Positions 7,389 through 15,906 of a stretch of 64,000 bases of DNA are shown one piece after another. How positions within the stretch are numbered: position 1 is the first letter of the stretch; each line of letters opens with the position of its first letter. The notes under the pieces are model-generated. The model saw only the letters and a list, made by a program, of their open reading frames with translations, was not told the DNA's origin and did not search any database. The stretch lies in contig UQTJ01000006.1 of the NCBI GenBank assembly GCA_900544075.1, positions 1 to 64,000 on the forward strand. The letters are read 5' to 3'. A program made the translations under genes and the position numbers. The DNA comes from an uncultured Bacteroides sp. Its GTDB lineage: Bacteria > Bacteroidota > Bacteroidia > Bacteroidales > Bacteroidaceae.

Positions 7389-8807
7389 TTATTTTAATTC
7401 TATGTTTCTTATTTCCTTTTCTGTCTTTACGATTTCCGTTCTCAGTTCATCCACTCTCTTTTCTTTATCCAGAATACCCGGTGACATAGATTCGCGTACA
7501 CCATTGTTGGCTTTCGAATATTTCTCTCTCAGGTTTTCCAATTCTTTTTCCAGCACATCAAGGTCCTTTTGTTTTTCCCTCATTTCCTGGAACAGCTTCT
7601 TAGATTCCGCTTTCCTGAAATCTTTCAGCGATGTATATACCCTGTTGTCGTTCACTATAAAAGTGAAATCTGTCTTTTTAGATTTCTCTCCCGGATTGGA
7701 ATATGTCACCTTTGCAAGTCTTTGTTTTGCCTTTATCACCTCATTCCTGTCGGATTGCGTCAGAGCTATATTGTCAAGTTTGGCCAATGATATCATTTTA
7801 GACGGTTCAATGGCATCATAGTTGTATGTGTTTTTCGAATCGTTAGGTATGAACACATATACACACACTTTGCCTTCAGGCTGATATCTGTCCGATGCAA
7901 ACCATCCCAGATTGTTGTAGTCATCTATCGCAAACATATAGTCATTGAATTCAGAGTTGAACGGATATCCCATATTGTCCGGTCTGAAATATGAGTTTTC
8001 GTCCGAGTCGGCTCTTGTTACATATATGTCATATCCTCCCAGGCTTTCTTTACCTTTGGCTGCGAAGTAGAGGGTAATTCCGTCCGAGTCAAGGAACGGG
8101 AAGTTCAGTTCCGTCATATCGTCATTGATACCCCTCAGTCTTTGCGGCTTGCTCCAGCTGTCAATAAGTTTTACGCTTGAATATAGTTTCTTGTTGCCAT
8201 TTTCATCCTTTGCCGACAATAGCTTTTTGTCGCCCATTTCGTTCACAAATTCCATACAGATATCATCATCGTTTGTGTTGTCGCCCGAAACAGCCAATGT
8301 TCCTGCCTGAGAACCCAATTTGTATGCTTCGAGGAAAGACTTCTTGTCTACCACGAAACTGTCCACCACGGTTATATTCTCCACGCTCCTTATCAGACGT
8401 TCGCCTTTCCTGTATTTGGTCATCAGTTCTTCAGCTACCGTGGTATCTCTTTTTTTCTGTTCCAGCCAGTAGATGTGCTGTTCCAGATTCTTTATTGCAT
8501 CATCATATCTGTACATATCATAGTATGCTTTGCTCACATAGAGATATGCGTTTATCACCTTTCTGGCTGCACTTTTCTCCAGATAGGGCAGACCTTCCAT
8601 CATTTCGCCCGTTTCGTAGCAGCATGCGCCGTACCAGAAATTGTAGCTGGCGTTCGACGGTGATTGTTTCACCAGTTTCTTGAACACAGGTTTTGCTTTT
8701 TCAAATTCTCCCTGTGTGAACCATCTTTGTGCCTGGCTGAGTGTTTGCGCTCCTGCCGAGACAGTGAACATCAGTGCTATAGCCGTAAGTTTTATTTTTA
8801 TGTCCAT
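7389..8807 (-). CDS. Exported TPR and WD40-like beta-propeller protein
   Basis: The protein begins with a signal peptide (MDIKIKLTAIALMFTVSAGAQ). Residues about 25-130 carry TPR-like helices (AQRWFTQGEFEKAKPVFKKL, AYYDMYRYDDAIKNLEQHI). The middle resembles PD40/WD40 propeller blades (TLYFAAKGKESLGGYDIYV, GWFASDRYQPEGKVCVYVF). The last ~80 residues are a charged coiled coil (KDLDVLEKELENLREKYSK). The layout resembles the N-terminal part of PorE/SprE-like periplasmic proteins but lacks their OmpA domain. The exact job is unknown; an envelope scaffold is likely. It is the first gene of the operon that ends with mnmE. Confidence 0.75.
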   Translation of the reverse strand: MDIKIKLTAIALMFTVSAGAQTLSQAQRWFTQGEFEKAKPVFKKLVKQSPSNASYNFWYGACCYETGEMMEGLPYLEKSAARKVINAYLYVSKAYYDMYRYDDAIKNLEQHIYWLEQKKRDTTVAEELMTKYRKGERLIRSVENITVVDSFVVDKKSFLEAYKLGSQAGTLAVSGDNTNDDDICMEFVNEMGDKKLLSAKDENGNKKLYSSVKLIDSWSKPQRLRGINDDMTELNFPFLDSDGITLYFAAKGKESLGGYDIYVTRADSDENSYFRPDNMGYPFNSEFNDYMFAIDDYNNLGWFASDRYQPEGKVCVYVFIPNDSKNTYNYDAIEPSKMISLAKLDNIALTQSDRNEVIKAKQRLAKVTYSNPGEKSKKTDFTFIVNDNRVYTSLKDFRKAESKKLFQEMREKQKDLDVLEKELENLREKYSKANNGVRESMSPGILDKEKRVDELRTEIVKTEKEIRNIELK

Positions 8808-8842
8808 AATAATGTCTTGCTTTTTATATGATTATTGCGTTG

Positions 8843-10405
8843 TCAAATACATTTCCAGTCCTCTATCGTTCCCGTTTCCGAAGAGAATACCGCTCCAATC
8901 TTATAGAGTTTGCGGCTGTCAGATTCATATTCGCGGGCATATCCTTTTTCTTCTATCTGACCGAGGGCCTCTTCTGCCGTACCGTCAAGCTTGAACTCGA
9001 AGATATATACATACTCCGGAGTCTCGATTATGCAGTCCACACGTCCGTGGCTCTGAACCTTTTCCGTATAAACCGTGTAAACGCTTATAAGGCGCATTAT
9101 CAGATAGAAGGTATAGTGGAAATAACGCTCCCTCTCACGCTCGTTCTCCTTGCGGCGCATAGTGTAGGGGATGCTGGCCAGGAACGATGTCAGACCGGTG
9201 CGGAAATCGTCCAGTTTTCCGTCCTCTAATTGGAATGCGGCATCCCTCGTCCATGAATCCACACTTTCCCTCGTATTAAAATATTTTGCAGCGACTAAAG
9301 ATAGAAATCCGTCTTTTACCTCATTGTTAGGATAATCCAGAAGAAACATGTTCCTTCTGATATCAAACTCCTTTATGGTGAGATAGCCGCTCTGGTAAAT
9401 CATCGGCAGAGGCTGTTCCACGTCAGCCTTGTAGTCGATAAACTCCTTCGGGGCGTAATACTTGCCCGTGATATCGTTCATGTTCTCGTCCGAATGTGAA
9501 AGCAGACGGATAAGATATGAAGGAGTGCCGCTCTTGAACCAGTAATCGGAGATTCTTTCCGCATCAAAAGCATTTAGCAGGCTGAACGGATTATATATGT
9601 CGGTCATAAGGTCACTGAAGTGATAGCCGTCGTACTGCGCTTTAAGCCGGTCACGCATCTCCTCGTACGAGCATCTGTAAACCTTTGACATGTTTTCAAT
9701 AGGTTCTCTGAAGGTAGCGTCCAGTTCCTCCTGAGTTATACCGCAAAGCCTCTCATACTTTCCATGCATACTGATATCCTTAGGCTGGTTGAATCCGCTG
9801 AACACGCTTACCTGCGAGAATTTTGTCACTCCAGTCAGGAAGACGAACTGCAGATGCTCGTCAGCCCCCTTGAATACAGAATAGAAACCTTTCAGAATAT
9901 TGCGGTGCTCTTCCTCCAAATCTTTATTAACATCCAGAACATCCAATATCGGTTTGTCGTATTCATCCACGAGCACCACGGCACGGTGTCCGCTCTGTTC
10001 GTGGGCAAATTTCAGAATCTCCATAAAACGCAATCCCAATGGCTGTTCACTGTCTGTCTTTAAACCTGTCTCACGCTCCCAAGAACTGATGTATCCGCCT
10101 ATCCATTTTTCCAATACACCTTTTTCGGTAAAGTTTCCTCCGTTGAAATCCATATGGAACACAGGATAGATCTTCCAGTCCTTTTCCAGACTGTCTATCT
10201 TCAGTCCCCTGAACAGTTCCTTCCTGCCCAGGAAATAATTTTTCAGCGTCGATACGAGAAGGCTTTTCCCGAAACGGCGAGGACGGCTCAGGAAGTATAT
10301 AGAACCCTCCTGCGCAAGTGAATAGATCATGTCTGTTTTGTCTATATAGACATAACCGTCTTCGATTATGCGGTCAAAACTTTGTATTCCTATCGGGTAT
10401 TTCAT
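8843..10405 (-). CDS. AAA-ATPase-like / PD-(D/E)XK nuclease family protein
   Basis: Belongs to the large Bacteroidetes family with an N-terminal AAA-ATPase_like domain and a C-terminal PD-(D/E)XK-type domain. The N-terminus reads YPIGIQSFDRII..VYIDKT, with a Walker A variant RPRRFGKSLLVSTL and a Walker B-like VVLVDEYDKPILD. The C-terminal region shows the nuclease-like pattern VDCIIETPEYVYIFEFKLDG with a following Q-IEEKGYA. The first ATG is at 10405; a TTG at 10414 is possible but less likely. Copies of this family are numerous in gut Bacteroides and their function is not established. It stands alone between the mnmE operon and the fimbrial island. Confidence 0.88.
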   Translation of the reverse strand: MKYPIGIQSFDRIIEDGYVYIDKTDMIYSLAQEGSIYFLSRPRRFGKSLLVSTLKNYFLGRKELFRGLKIDSLEKDWKIYPVFHMDFNGGNFTEKGVLEKWIGGYISSWERETGLKTDSEQPLGLRFMEILKFAHEQSGHRAVVLVDEYDKPILDVLDVNKDLEEEHRNILKGFYSVFKGADEHLQFVFLTGVTKFSQVSVFSGFNQPKDISMHGKYERLCGITQEELDATFREPIENMSKVYRCSYEEMRDRLKAQYDGYHFSDLMTDIYNPFSLLNAFDAERISDYWFKSGTPSYLIRLLSHSDENMNDITGKYYAPKEFIDYKADVEQPLPMIYQSGYLTIKEFDIRRNMFLLDYPNNEVKDGFLSLVAAKYFNTRESVDSWTRDAAFQLEDGKLDDFRTGLTSFLASIPYTMRRKENERERERYFHYTFYLIMRLISVYTVYTEKVQSHGRVDCIIETPEYVYIFEFKLDGTAEEALGQIEEKGYAREYESDSRKLYKIGAVFSSETGTIEDWKCI

Positions 10406-10490
10406 ATTGGTCAATTAAAAATTAATAATTAAGAATTAAAAATGAGTTTTTAGTTCTTAGTTGTTTGTTATTAGTTCCTAAGCAGTATTC
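10406..10490. repeat. AT-rich intergenic repeat (TTAATTATTAATT / CTTAGTTGTTAGTT words)
   Basis: The leader of the AAA-ATPase gene contains AATTAAAAATTAATAATTAAGAATT-type and TAGTTCTTAGTTGTTTG-type words that recur in other gaps of this window (about 24180-24305, 29868-29998, 35700-35784, 37987-38018, 50723-50832, 61236-61328 and after 63952). On the minus strand a -7-like TATTTTTG (10505-10512) lies upstream, so the repeat would sit in the 5' leader. Confidence 0.55.
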
Positions 10491-10536
10491 TCTTCTACTT
10501 TGTACAAAAATAATGAAAATATCCGAAAGCAGGTAT

Positions 10537-10955
10537 TTATATTCTATTATTTCTTTCTATGTCATTTTCTTGTGAACTTTTCAACGCAATGGCTGGCACT
10601 TGTCTTGCTATCTTTTTCTTTATCTCTTCTTGTTCGTAGAGTATCAGCATGATTCTATTCAGCAATTTTTCCTTTTCATCCAGCAGCAGGCATATGCTGT
10701 CTATATGCTCGCTGCGGCAGGTTTTGGACTTATATATACCTCGTGTACATCCTTGCGGAGACTTCTTATTTTGTAGGTAGTAGCTTCCAATTCCTGTTGT
10801 CTGTTCTGTTCATTGAGCCAAATATAGACGATGCCGAAAATGACGAATAGTATCAGCACATATCCTGCCGCTATCTTGGTGCGCAGGTGTAAGAAAACGC
10901 AGCCCACTGACCTTACGGTAGCGGGCTGCGGTGTCTGTATGATGTTACCGGGCAC
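10537..10955 (-). pseudogene. Remnant of a membrane sensor histidine kinase (N-terminal part, internally deleted/frameshifted)
   Basis: The first frame holds a membrane segment (RTKIAAGYVLILFVIFGIVYIWL) followed by a helical stretch ending KDVHEVYI, a typical N-terminus of Bacteroides sensor kinases. It then runs out in SPKPAAASI at 10701. In another frame the downstream DNA reads CRSEHIDSICLLLDEKEKLL and on to IARQVPAIALKSSQEND, stopping at 10537. That is the kind of helical sensor region expected further along the same protein. Part of the middle and all of the kinase core are missing. It sits at the 3' border of the GC-rich fimbrial island. Calling it a kinase remnant is by resemblance and moderately sure. 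Confidence 0.6.
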
Positions 10956-11018
10956 AATACTCCCGCCCGGAATGGGAGTTCTTTTCTTTTTGGGTTATAC
11001 TTCGGTTATTTTCCGTTA

Positions 11019-11040
11019 CGGGCGGAACTTTTCCCGCCCG
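11019..11040 (-). terminator. Possible terminator hairpin of the fimbrial operon
   Basis: CGGGCGG and CCGCCCG pair around an 8-base loop directly after the last fimbrillin-type stop (11046). No clear T-run follows on the minus strand, so this is a tentative call. A second hairpin (ACTCCC/GGGAGT, about 10959-10979) lies just beyond. Confidence 0.4.
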
Positions 11041-11045
11041 ACGGT

Positions 11046-12524
11046 TTACTGTTCCTTCTTCAAGGTAGGCAGGCTGTTGCCGTCTTTGAGTTCGTACTGC
11101 CAGCCTTTACCGCTCAGGGCGGCGTTCATGGCGGCGACGGCCGTCTGCCAGGTGACGGTCGTGCCGTCCACCTTGGTGGCTCCGCCGTTGTCATTGTCGG
11201 GGAGGCCGCTCCAGTAGCAGGCGGTCAGGGTGGCACCGGAATTCGTTGTACCTGCCACGCCGCCTGCCCGCTGCGTTCCCTTCACTGTGGCCTAGGAACT
11301 GCATCCGGTGATGGAACCGCCCTGTTGATAGCCCACCACACCGCCTACGTCGCTACCGCTGACGCTGCCCGACACCGAGCAGTTTTCAATGTTGCCGCCA
11401 AAGCTCCATCCCGCCACGCCGCCGACGAACGTGCCACTTGTTATGTTTATTTCTGTCAGCACCACGTTCTTCACCGTGCCTTTGATGAAGCCGAACAGAC
11501 CCGTATATCGGTCACTTCCCGTAACGGTCAGCCCCGTGATGGTCTTGCCATTGCCGTCGAAGGTGCCGGTGTATGAGTTGCCGATGCTTGTGCCTATCGG
11601 CGTCCAGTCTTTGCCCGTCAGGTCGATGTTGTTGGCGAGGGTGCAGTTCAGTGTCATATCTTTCTGTACGGCTTCGTTCCACGCCAGCAGCCCATCGGCG
11701 GAGGTGACGGTGTAGGTCTTTCCGTCCTCCGACACGGTGTATCCCGGGTCTTTTGCCGCGGCGAGGGAGACGGTGTAGGTATATTCCTCGCCCGCTTGCC
11801 AGTCGGTATCGTTCTTCATCTTATAGGCGAAGACCTTGCCGTTGGTGAATTTGCAGGTGACGAATGCCGCTCCCTGTGCCACGCTTTGTGGGGCGACGAG
11901 GGCGGTGTAGGTGTCGCCGCCCTTGTCATGCGGGACGATTTCGGGCGGGTTGCCATTCTCGGTGGAGAGGCCCGTCAGCGACACGGACTTCAGCCCCTCG
12001 GTGTAGTCCGTCAGGATGACGGTCACCCGTGCCGTGCGGTGGGTGAAGCGGAGTGTGGGGTTGCCGTAGCTCACCGTCTGTTCCTCGGCCACGATGAGGT
12101 CGCTGCCCTCGAAGTCCTTCCGGGCACTTTGGTCGGCTTTTACCACCACGGCAGGCGGGGTTGTCTCCCCAGCGGTGTAGGGCCACTAGGCGGTGACGAG
12201 GCGATCGGTATGGTTGGTCCAGTAGTGCGGGTCATCGGAGGTCAGCATGGCGCCGGTGTTGTCGGAGGTGGAGGGCGTCACATTGTATGCCTTCACCGTA
12301 CCGTCCATCCTGACTGCCACGCTCTGCACGCCCTCCCAGTTGCCGTCCACGGGGGCACGGGTGCCGGCGGCGGCTGTCGCCGCGGGGTTCAGTCCCGTGG
12401 CGGTGAAGACGATGGGTGTGCCTTCCGCCCCTTCCGGCAGGAAGCCCGCTTCGTCCTGCGTGCAGGCGGCAATGCCGAGCAGCAGGGCGAGGGCTGCGGA
12501 TATATGGATGGTTGTTCGTTTCAT
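11046..12524 (-). pseudogene. Fimbrillin-family lipoprotein interrupted by two in-frame TAG codons
   Basis: A single reading frame from 12524 to 11046 is broken only by TAG at 12186-12188 and TAG at 11292-11294; there is no frameshift. The N-terminus has a signal peptide and lipobox (LGIAAC, C21). The body matches the intact paralogue next door: TRAPVDGNWEGVQSVAV, DDPHYWTNHTD, TLRFTHRTARV, SADGLLAWNEAVQKD, DWTPIGTSI and GLUG-like repeats (VGGVVGYQQGGSITGC, AGGVAGTTNSGATLTACYW). The first TAG replaces a tryptophan seen in the paralogue (SAWWPL against TA*WPY). Another gene here (at 40527) ends normally with TAG, so recoding is unlikely and decay is the simplest view. Spacing to the intact fimbrillin is 22 bp. 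Confidence 0.8.
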
Positions 12525-12546
12525 GATGCGTGTTGTTTAGGGGTTG

Positions 12547-14139
12547 TTATTGTTTCTTTTGCAGTAAGGGCAGGCCGTCGGTGCCGAGTGCCCACTGGTA
12601 GTCGTTGCCGGTGAGGGCGGGGTTCATGCCATCCACGGCTGTCTGCCAGGAGGCGCCGGTGCCTATTGCATTCGTATCATCGGTGCCATTGTTAGTTGCT
12701 ACTCCTAAACACCCATTCTGGCCATAATAGCAGGCGGTGATGGTGCTGTAGTTGCCAGAGGCTATGTTACCGCGGTTATACCCTGCTATGTTTCCGTTGA
12801 ACCAGCAGGCGGTGATAGTGCCGAAGTTGTTGACTGCTATGCCGCTGACATCGCCATTGGCTGTTGCAATCGTTCCCGTTACGGAGCAGGCGGTGAGGGT
12901 GCCGAAGTTGCTCCACGCTATGCCGCTGGACACACCGCCTTGTTTCACGTTGAAGTCTACATCCACCAGTTGCAGGTTCTTCACCTCGCCGTTGCCGCCG
13001 ATACCGTCGAACAACGTAGCATTCTCACCCCGCGGATTGTCCGTAGTGATGGCCAGCCCCGTGATGCGGTGTCCCTGTCCGTCGAAGGTGCCTTGGTAAC
13101 TATTTGCAGAAGTGGAGCCATCACCTATCGGCGTCCATTCCTTGCCCGTCAGGTTGATGTCGGCAGTCAGGGTGCAGTTGAAGCTGAGGTCTTTTCGTGC
13201 GGCTTCGTTCCATGCCAGCAGGCCGTCTGCGTTATAGACCGTATAGGTCTTGGTGGTGGTGTCGTAGTTGTAGCCCAAATCCTCGGCTGCGCCGCTCTCG
13301 CCTTGGCCTGGTTCCCAGCCGCCGATGGTGCAGCCCTCCAGCGTCAGGCCGGTGGCGTTCACCTTGACGGTGTAGGTATAGCGGTTGCCCGCCTCTAATA
13401 CGACGTCGTTCTGCGGGCGGAAGTAGAAGTTGCCGCCGCCAAGTTCCACGCGGATGAACGGCTCGCCTTTCGCAACGGTCTGCGGGGCGGTCAGTGCCTC
13501 GTAGTTGTTGCCGCTTGCGTGGTAGGTCTGGATGGCGGTCGGGTTTTCGTTATCGGCGGACAGGCTCACGAGGCTCACCGTGGCACCGTCCACGCTCGTG
13601 AATCCCGTACCGGGTTTCAGTTCGATTGCCACGCGTGCCGTGCGGTGGGTAAATTCAAGAGTCGGGTCGTCAAATTTCACCGTCTGGTCGATGGCGGAGA
13701 TGAAGTCGCTTTTCTGGAAGTCTGCCAATTTGCTCTGGTCTTCGGCCACCTTCACGGCAGGCATCTGTGTGATGTCTGTATCGTCGAGGGGCCACCATGC
13801 TGATACGGTAATCGGGTCGCGGCTGGTCCAGTAGTGCGGGTCGTCCGTGCGTGAGAGCGTGGCGCTCTTGTATCTGTCGGCATCCGTAGCCGTTACGGTG
13901 TATTCCTTTACCGCGTCGCCCATCTTGAGTGCCACGGTCTGTACGCCCTGCCAGTCGCCGTCCACGGTGGCACGGGTGGATGGGGCTGCCTGCGGCGTTG
14001 CCTCTACGGACAGTCCGGTGGCACGGATGACTACGGGATATTCACCTTCGGGCAGACGGTTGTCGTCGGCCAGTTCGTCCTGTGTGCAGGCGGTGAGGGT
14101 TAATGCCAGCACTGCGAGGGTAAAATGTCTTATTCTCAT
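12547..14139 (-). CDS. Fimbrillin-family (Mfa1/FimA-like) lipoprotein with GLUG-type repeats
   Basis: A 530-residue surface lipoprotein: signal peptide with lipobox LTAC (C18), then a fimbrillin-like N-terminal domain with the common opening (VVIRATGLSVEA, STRATVDGDWQGVQTVAL, DPITVSAWWPLDD, TLEFTHRTARVAIEL). The C-terminal half has the sequence YNADGLLAWNEAARKD and repeats of the GLUG type (GTLTACSVTGTI, GTITACWFNGNI, STITACYYGQNG). Such proteins are secreted as lipoproteins and assembled into type V fimbriae or fimbria-tip structures. The gene is GC-rich compared with the flanking housekeeping genes. A perfect inverted repeat lies just before its start codon. Confidence 0.85.
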   Translation of the reverse strand: MRIRHFTLAVLALTLTACTQDELADDNRLPEGEYPVVIRATGLSVEATPQAAPSTRATVDGDWQGVQTVALKMGDAVKEYTVTATDADRYKSATLSRTDDPHYWTSRDPITVSAWWPLDDTDITQMPAVKVAEDQSKLADFQKSDFISAIDQTVKFDDPTLEFTHRTARVAIELKPGTGFTSVDGATVSLVSLSADNENPTAIQTYHASGNNYEALTAPQTVAKGEPFIRVELGGGNFYFRPQNDVVLEAGNRYTYTVKVNATGLTLEGCTIGGWEPGQGESGAAEDLGYNYDTTTKTYTVYNADGLLAWNEAARKDLSFNCTLTADINLTGKEWTPIGDGSTSANSYQGTFDGQGHRITGLAITTDNPRGENATLFDGIGGNGEVKNLQLVDVDFNVKQGGVSSGIAWSNFGTLTACSVTGTIATANGDVSGIAVNNFGTITACWFNGNIAGYNRGNIASGNYSTITACYYGQNGCLGVATNNGTDDTNAIGTGASWQTAVDGMNPALTGNDYQWALGTDGLPLLQKKQ

Positions 14140-14142
14140 TAT

Positions 14143-14185
14143 CGCTTATAAGTGTTAAGTTGTTAAAAATCTATTCTTATAAGCG
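14143..14185. promoter_or_regulatory. 10-bp inverted repeat just upstream of the fimbrillin start
   Basis: CGCTTATAAG (14143-14152) and CTTATAAGCG (14176-14185) are perfect inverted copies, separated by 23 bp, and the inner arm ends 4 bp from the fimbrillin ATG (14137-14139). There is no T-run after it, so it is not a standard terminator. It could be an operator, or an RNA hairpin that controls translation start. Confidence 0.55.
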
Positions 14186-14215
14186 TTCTTTGGGAGAGAG
14201 GGGAAACGGAGGAGA

Positions 14216-14626
14216 TTATCGGTTTATCCAATTTTCAAGCCTGATGCCTGAAAAATTCTTGAAGTCATGAATGTTTTCTGTCACCATCACCATGTCATAA
14301 ACAATGGCGGTACATCCTATCAGCAGGTCGAAATTATCATCGGCTGGCGTACCAGCCAAACGCAAACGCGCTTTCTCTTTTGCAAAGAGATCGAGTGTTT
14401 CGCCAATGGGCAATACATGCATTGAAGCTATAAATTCATCCAAGTTTTGTGTGCGACGTGCCAGTCCTTGCTTACTTCCCAATTCGGCACCGTATTTCAG
14501 TTCTGCCACAGTGATTTCGGAAATATAGCAGTTTTCCATACCCACTTGGTCTATCTTCTTGTCCACATCGTACTTGCCACGCAGCAGAAATATACAAATA
14601 TTTGTGTCGAGCAGATACTTTTCCAT
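14216..14626 (-). CDS. VapC-type PIN-domain ribonuclease toxin
   Basis: A 136-residue PIN-domain protein. The acidic metal-binding residues are in place: D7 in YLLDTN, E42 in TVAELKYG, D97/D100 in DDNFDLLIG, and the terminal VTENIHDF where VapC proteins usually have VTRN..DF. VapC toxins cleave RNA, most often tRNA, and are held inactive by a cognate antitoxin. The gene follows a small antitoxin-like gene by 4 bp. The pair is less GC-rich than the fimbrial genes on both sides, which suggests a later insertion into that operon. Confidence 0.88.
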   Translation of the reverse strand: MEKYLLDTNICIFLLRGKYDVDKKIDQVGMENCYISEITVAELKYGAELGSKQGLARRTQNLDEFIASMHVLPIGETLDLFAKEKARLRLAGTPADDNFDLLIGCTAIVYDMVMVTENIHDFKNFSGIRLENWINR

Positions 14627-14630
14627 ATTG

Positions 14631-14873
14631 TCAGAATGCAGTTATATCGTCTTTAAACTTTCTATCCTTTCTAACTTCTACCACCAAACTATCTGCATCC
14701 ATGCAGTCGTCATCATTCCATACCCCATAAAAGTGACTGGCTGACACGTGTTCAGTTTTATTCTCTTTGCGCATGGAATTACTCAACCTTGCAATCAATT
14801 CTAACTTCATTTCGTTGCTTAAATCTTTCAGCAGATTCCAATAGCGGTCTGTATTGCTAACTGATAGTTCCAT
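14631..14873 (-). CDS. Putative antitoxin of the VapC-type toxin
   Basis: An 80-residue acidic/basic protein directly upstream of the PIN toxin (4-bp gap) in the usual antitoxin-first order. The N-terminal half is helical (YWNLLKDLSNEMKLELIARLSNSM). The C-terminal half carries FYGVWNDDDCMDADSLVVEVRKDRKF, a type of tail seen in Bacteroides antitoxins that wrap the toxin active site. No clear DNA-binding fold can be recognised, so the family is uncertain and the call rests mostly on its position. Confidence 0.75.
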   Translation of the reverse strand: MELSVSNTDRYWNLLKDLSNEMKLELIARLSNSMRKENKTEHVSASHFYGVWNDDDCMDADSLVVEVRKDRKFKDDITAF

Positions 14874-14899
14874 ATCATTTTTTATTAGGATTCATATAG

Positions 14900-14930
14900 C
14901 GAAGATAGAAAAAAAATCCGAATAGTCAAA
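14900..14930 (-). promoter_or_regulatory. Bacteroides-type promoter of the toxin-antitoxin pair
   Basis: On the minus strand TTTG (14930-14927) is followed after 19 bp by TATCTTCG (14907-14900), one base from the TAnnTTTG consensus. It lies about 27 bp before the antitoxin start, giving the pair its own promoter inside the fimbrial operon. Confidence 0.55.
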
Positions 14931-14993
14931 TGACTTTCCTACATTATTTTGTACACTCCGTTTCCCACCATGTCAAAGAACGCTTCACTACTA

Positions 14994-15869
14994 TTATAAA
15001 TCTGCGTTTACTTCACCTCCGTCCACCGGTTTCCAACCTGATATAGTGGCTCCTTGGATTTCCACTTCATCCGGTGTTTCCAGCGTTCCGCCGAGGGTCA
15101 GCGATGCGACCTTCTCGGTGTTGAACTCCTTGAGAGCTTCCGTAAGGTCGCTTTTCAGCGTGGTGGGGGTCGGGTTGCCGTCAGCATAGCGGATTTCACC
15201 CGTCAGCAGCTGTTCCGTGCCGGTCACACCTAACAGCCGCACCGTGGCTTTCCACTTGCCGGCATCATCACCTTCGGTAATCCTGATGAAGGGCAGCACG
15301 ACGTTCGAAGCGGCTCCGTAGGTATCGGTTGCGAAGTCGAGTGTTCCGGCTGCACCCGTCAGATGGGCAACAATCTCCGTGATGCGTCCGGCGGCATCAC
15401 CCGTCGGCTCGACGACAAGCGTCAGCTCGCGCACCTGCTGCTTCATCGTGGCGGTCAGCGGATAGTCCTTGTCTTTCTCGATGCTCACCTGTTCCGTATA
15501 GGTGAAGAACCATCCCGGAGCATTGTTCACAAAGGCATCCATGCCTGCCCGGTTTCCCGTGGCTGCGGCAACGGTGGCGGTGGTACCGCTTACCGTGATT
15601 CCTTCAGCCGGGTTCCACACCGCAAGGGTGTAGCTGCCCGGAGCAAACAGATGGTCGGGGGCATGGGTGGCGGAAGTCTCCGTACCCGTATAGTCACCCA
15701 TGGTGACCGTCCATGTGGCAGGTATGTCGATGCCCTCACCGCGGGCCGACCAGTCGGCTGTCACCGCAATCTTCCCGTAGTCGGGGTGCGGCGTGTCATA
15801 AAGCGTATCTTTCACGCAGGAAGAGAGCAGCAATGCCGCCAACAATATGATTGTATATCTCCTTTTCAT
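14994..15869 (-). CDS. FimB/Mfa2-family fimbrial anchor lipoprotein
   Basis: A 291-residue lipoprotein with signal peptide and lipobox LLSSC (C18). It continues HPDYGKIAVTADWSARG, the opening typical of Mfa2/FimB-type subunits, and shows the Thr/Gly-rich beta-sandwich character of that family (RELTLVVEPTGDAAGRITEIVAHLTG). In Porphyromonas, Mfa2 and FimB anchor the fimbria in the outer membrane and limit its length. Here it lies between the DUF3575 fusion gene upstream (37-bp gap) and, after the toxin-antitoxin pair, the fimbrillins. The exact role is by analogy. Confidence 0.83.
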   Translation of the reverse strand: MKRRYTIILLAALLLSSCVKDTLYDTPHPDYGKIAVTADWSARGEGIDIPATWTVTMGDYTGTETSATHAPDHLFAPGSYTLAVWNPAEGITVSGTTATVAAATGNRAGMDAFVNNAPGWFFTYTEQVSIEKDKDYPLTATMKQQVRELTLVVEPTGDAAGRITEIVAHLTGAAGTLDFATDTYGAASNVVLPFIRITEGDDAGKWKATVRLLGVTGTEQLLTGEIRYADGNPTPTTLKSDLTEALKEFNTEKVASLTLGGTLETPDEVEIQGATISGWKPVDGGEVNADL

Positions 15870-15906
15870 AAGAAATAATTCTTAATTATTCATTTTTAAT
15901 TATTAA

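Noticed and set aside
11046..12524. Reassignment of TAG to an amino acid in this genome
   Set aside because: TAG is used as the normal stop of the barrel gene at 40527 and most other genes behave normally, so decay or local suppression is more likely.
14143..14185. Invertible promoter of the kind used for Bacteroides capsules
   Set aside because: The arms enclose only 23 bp with no promoter match inside, and no invertase is near.
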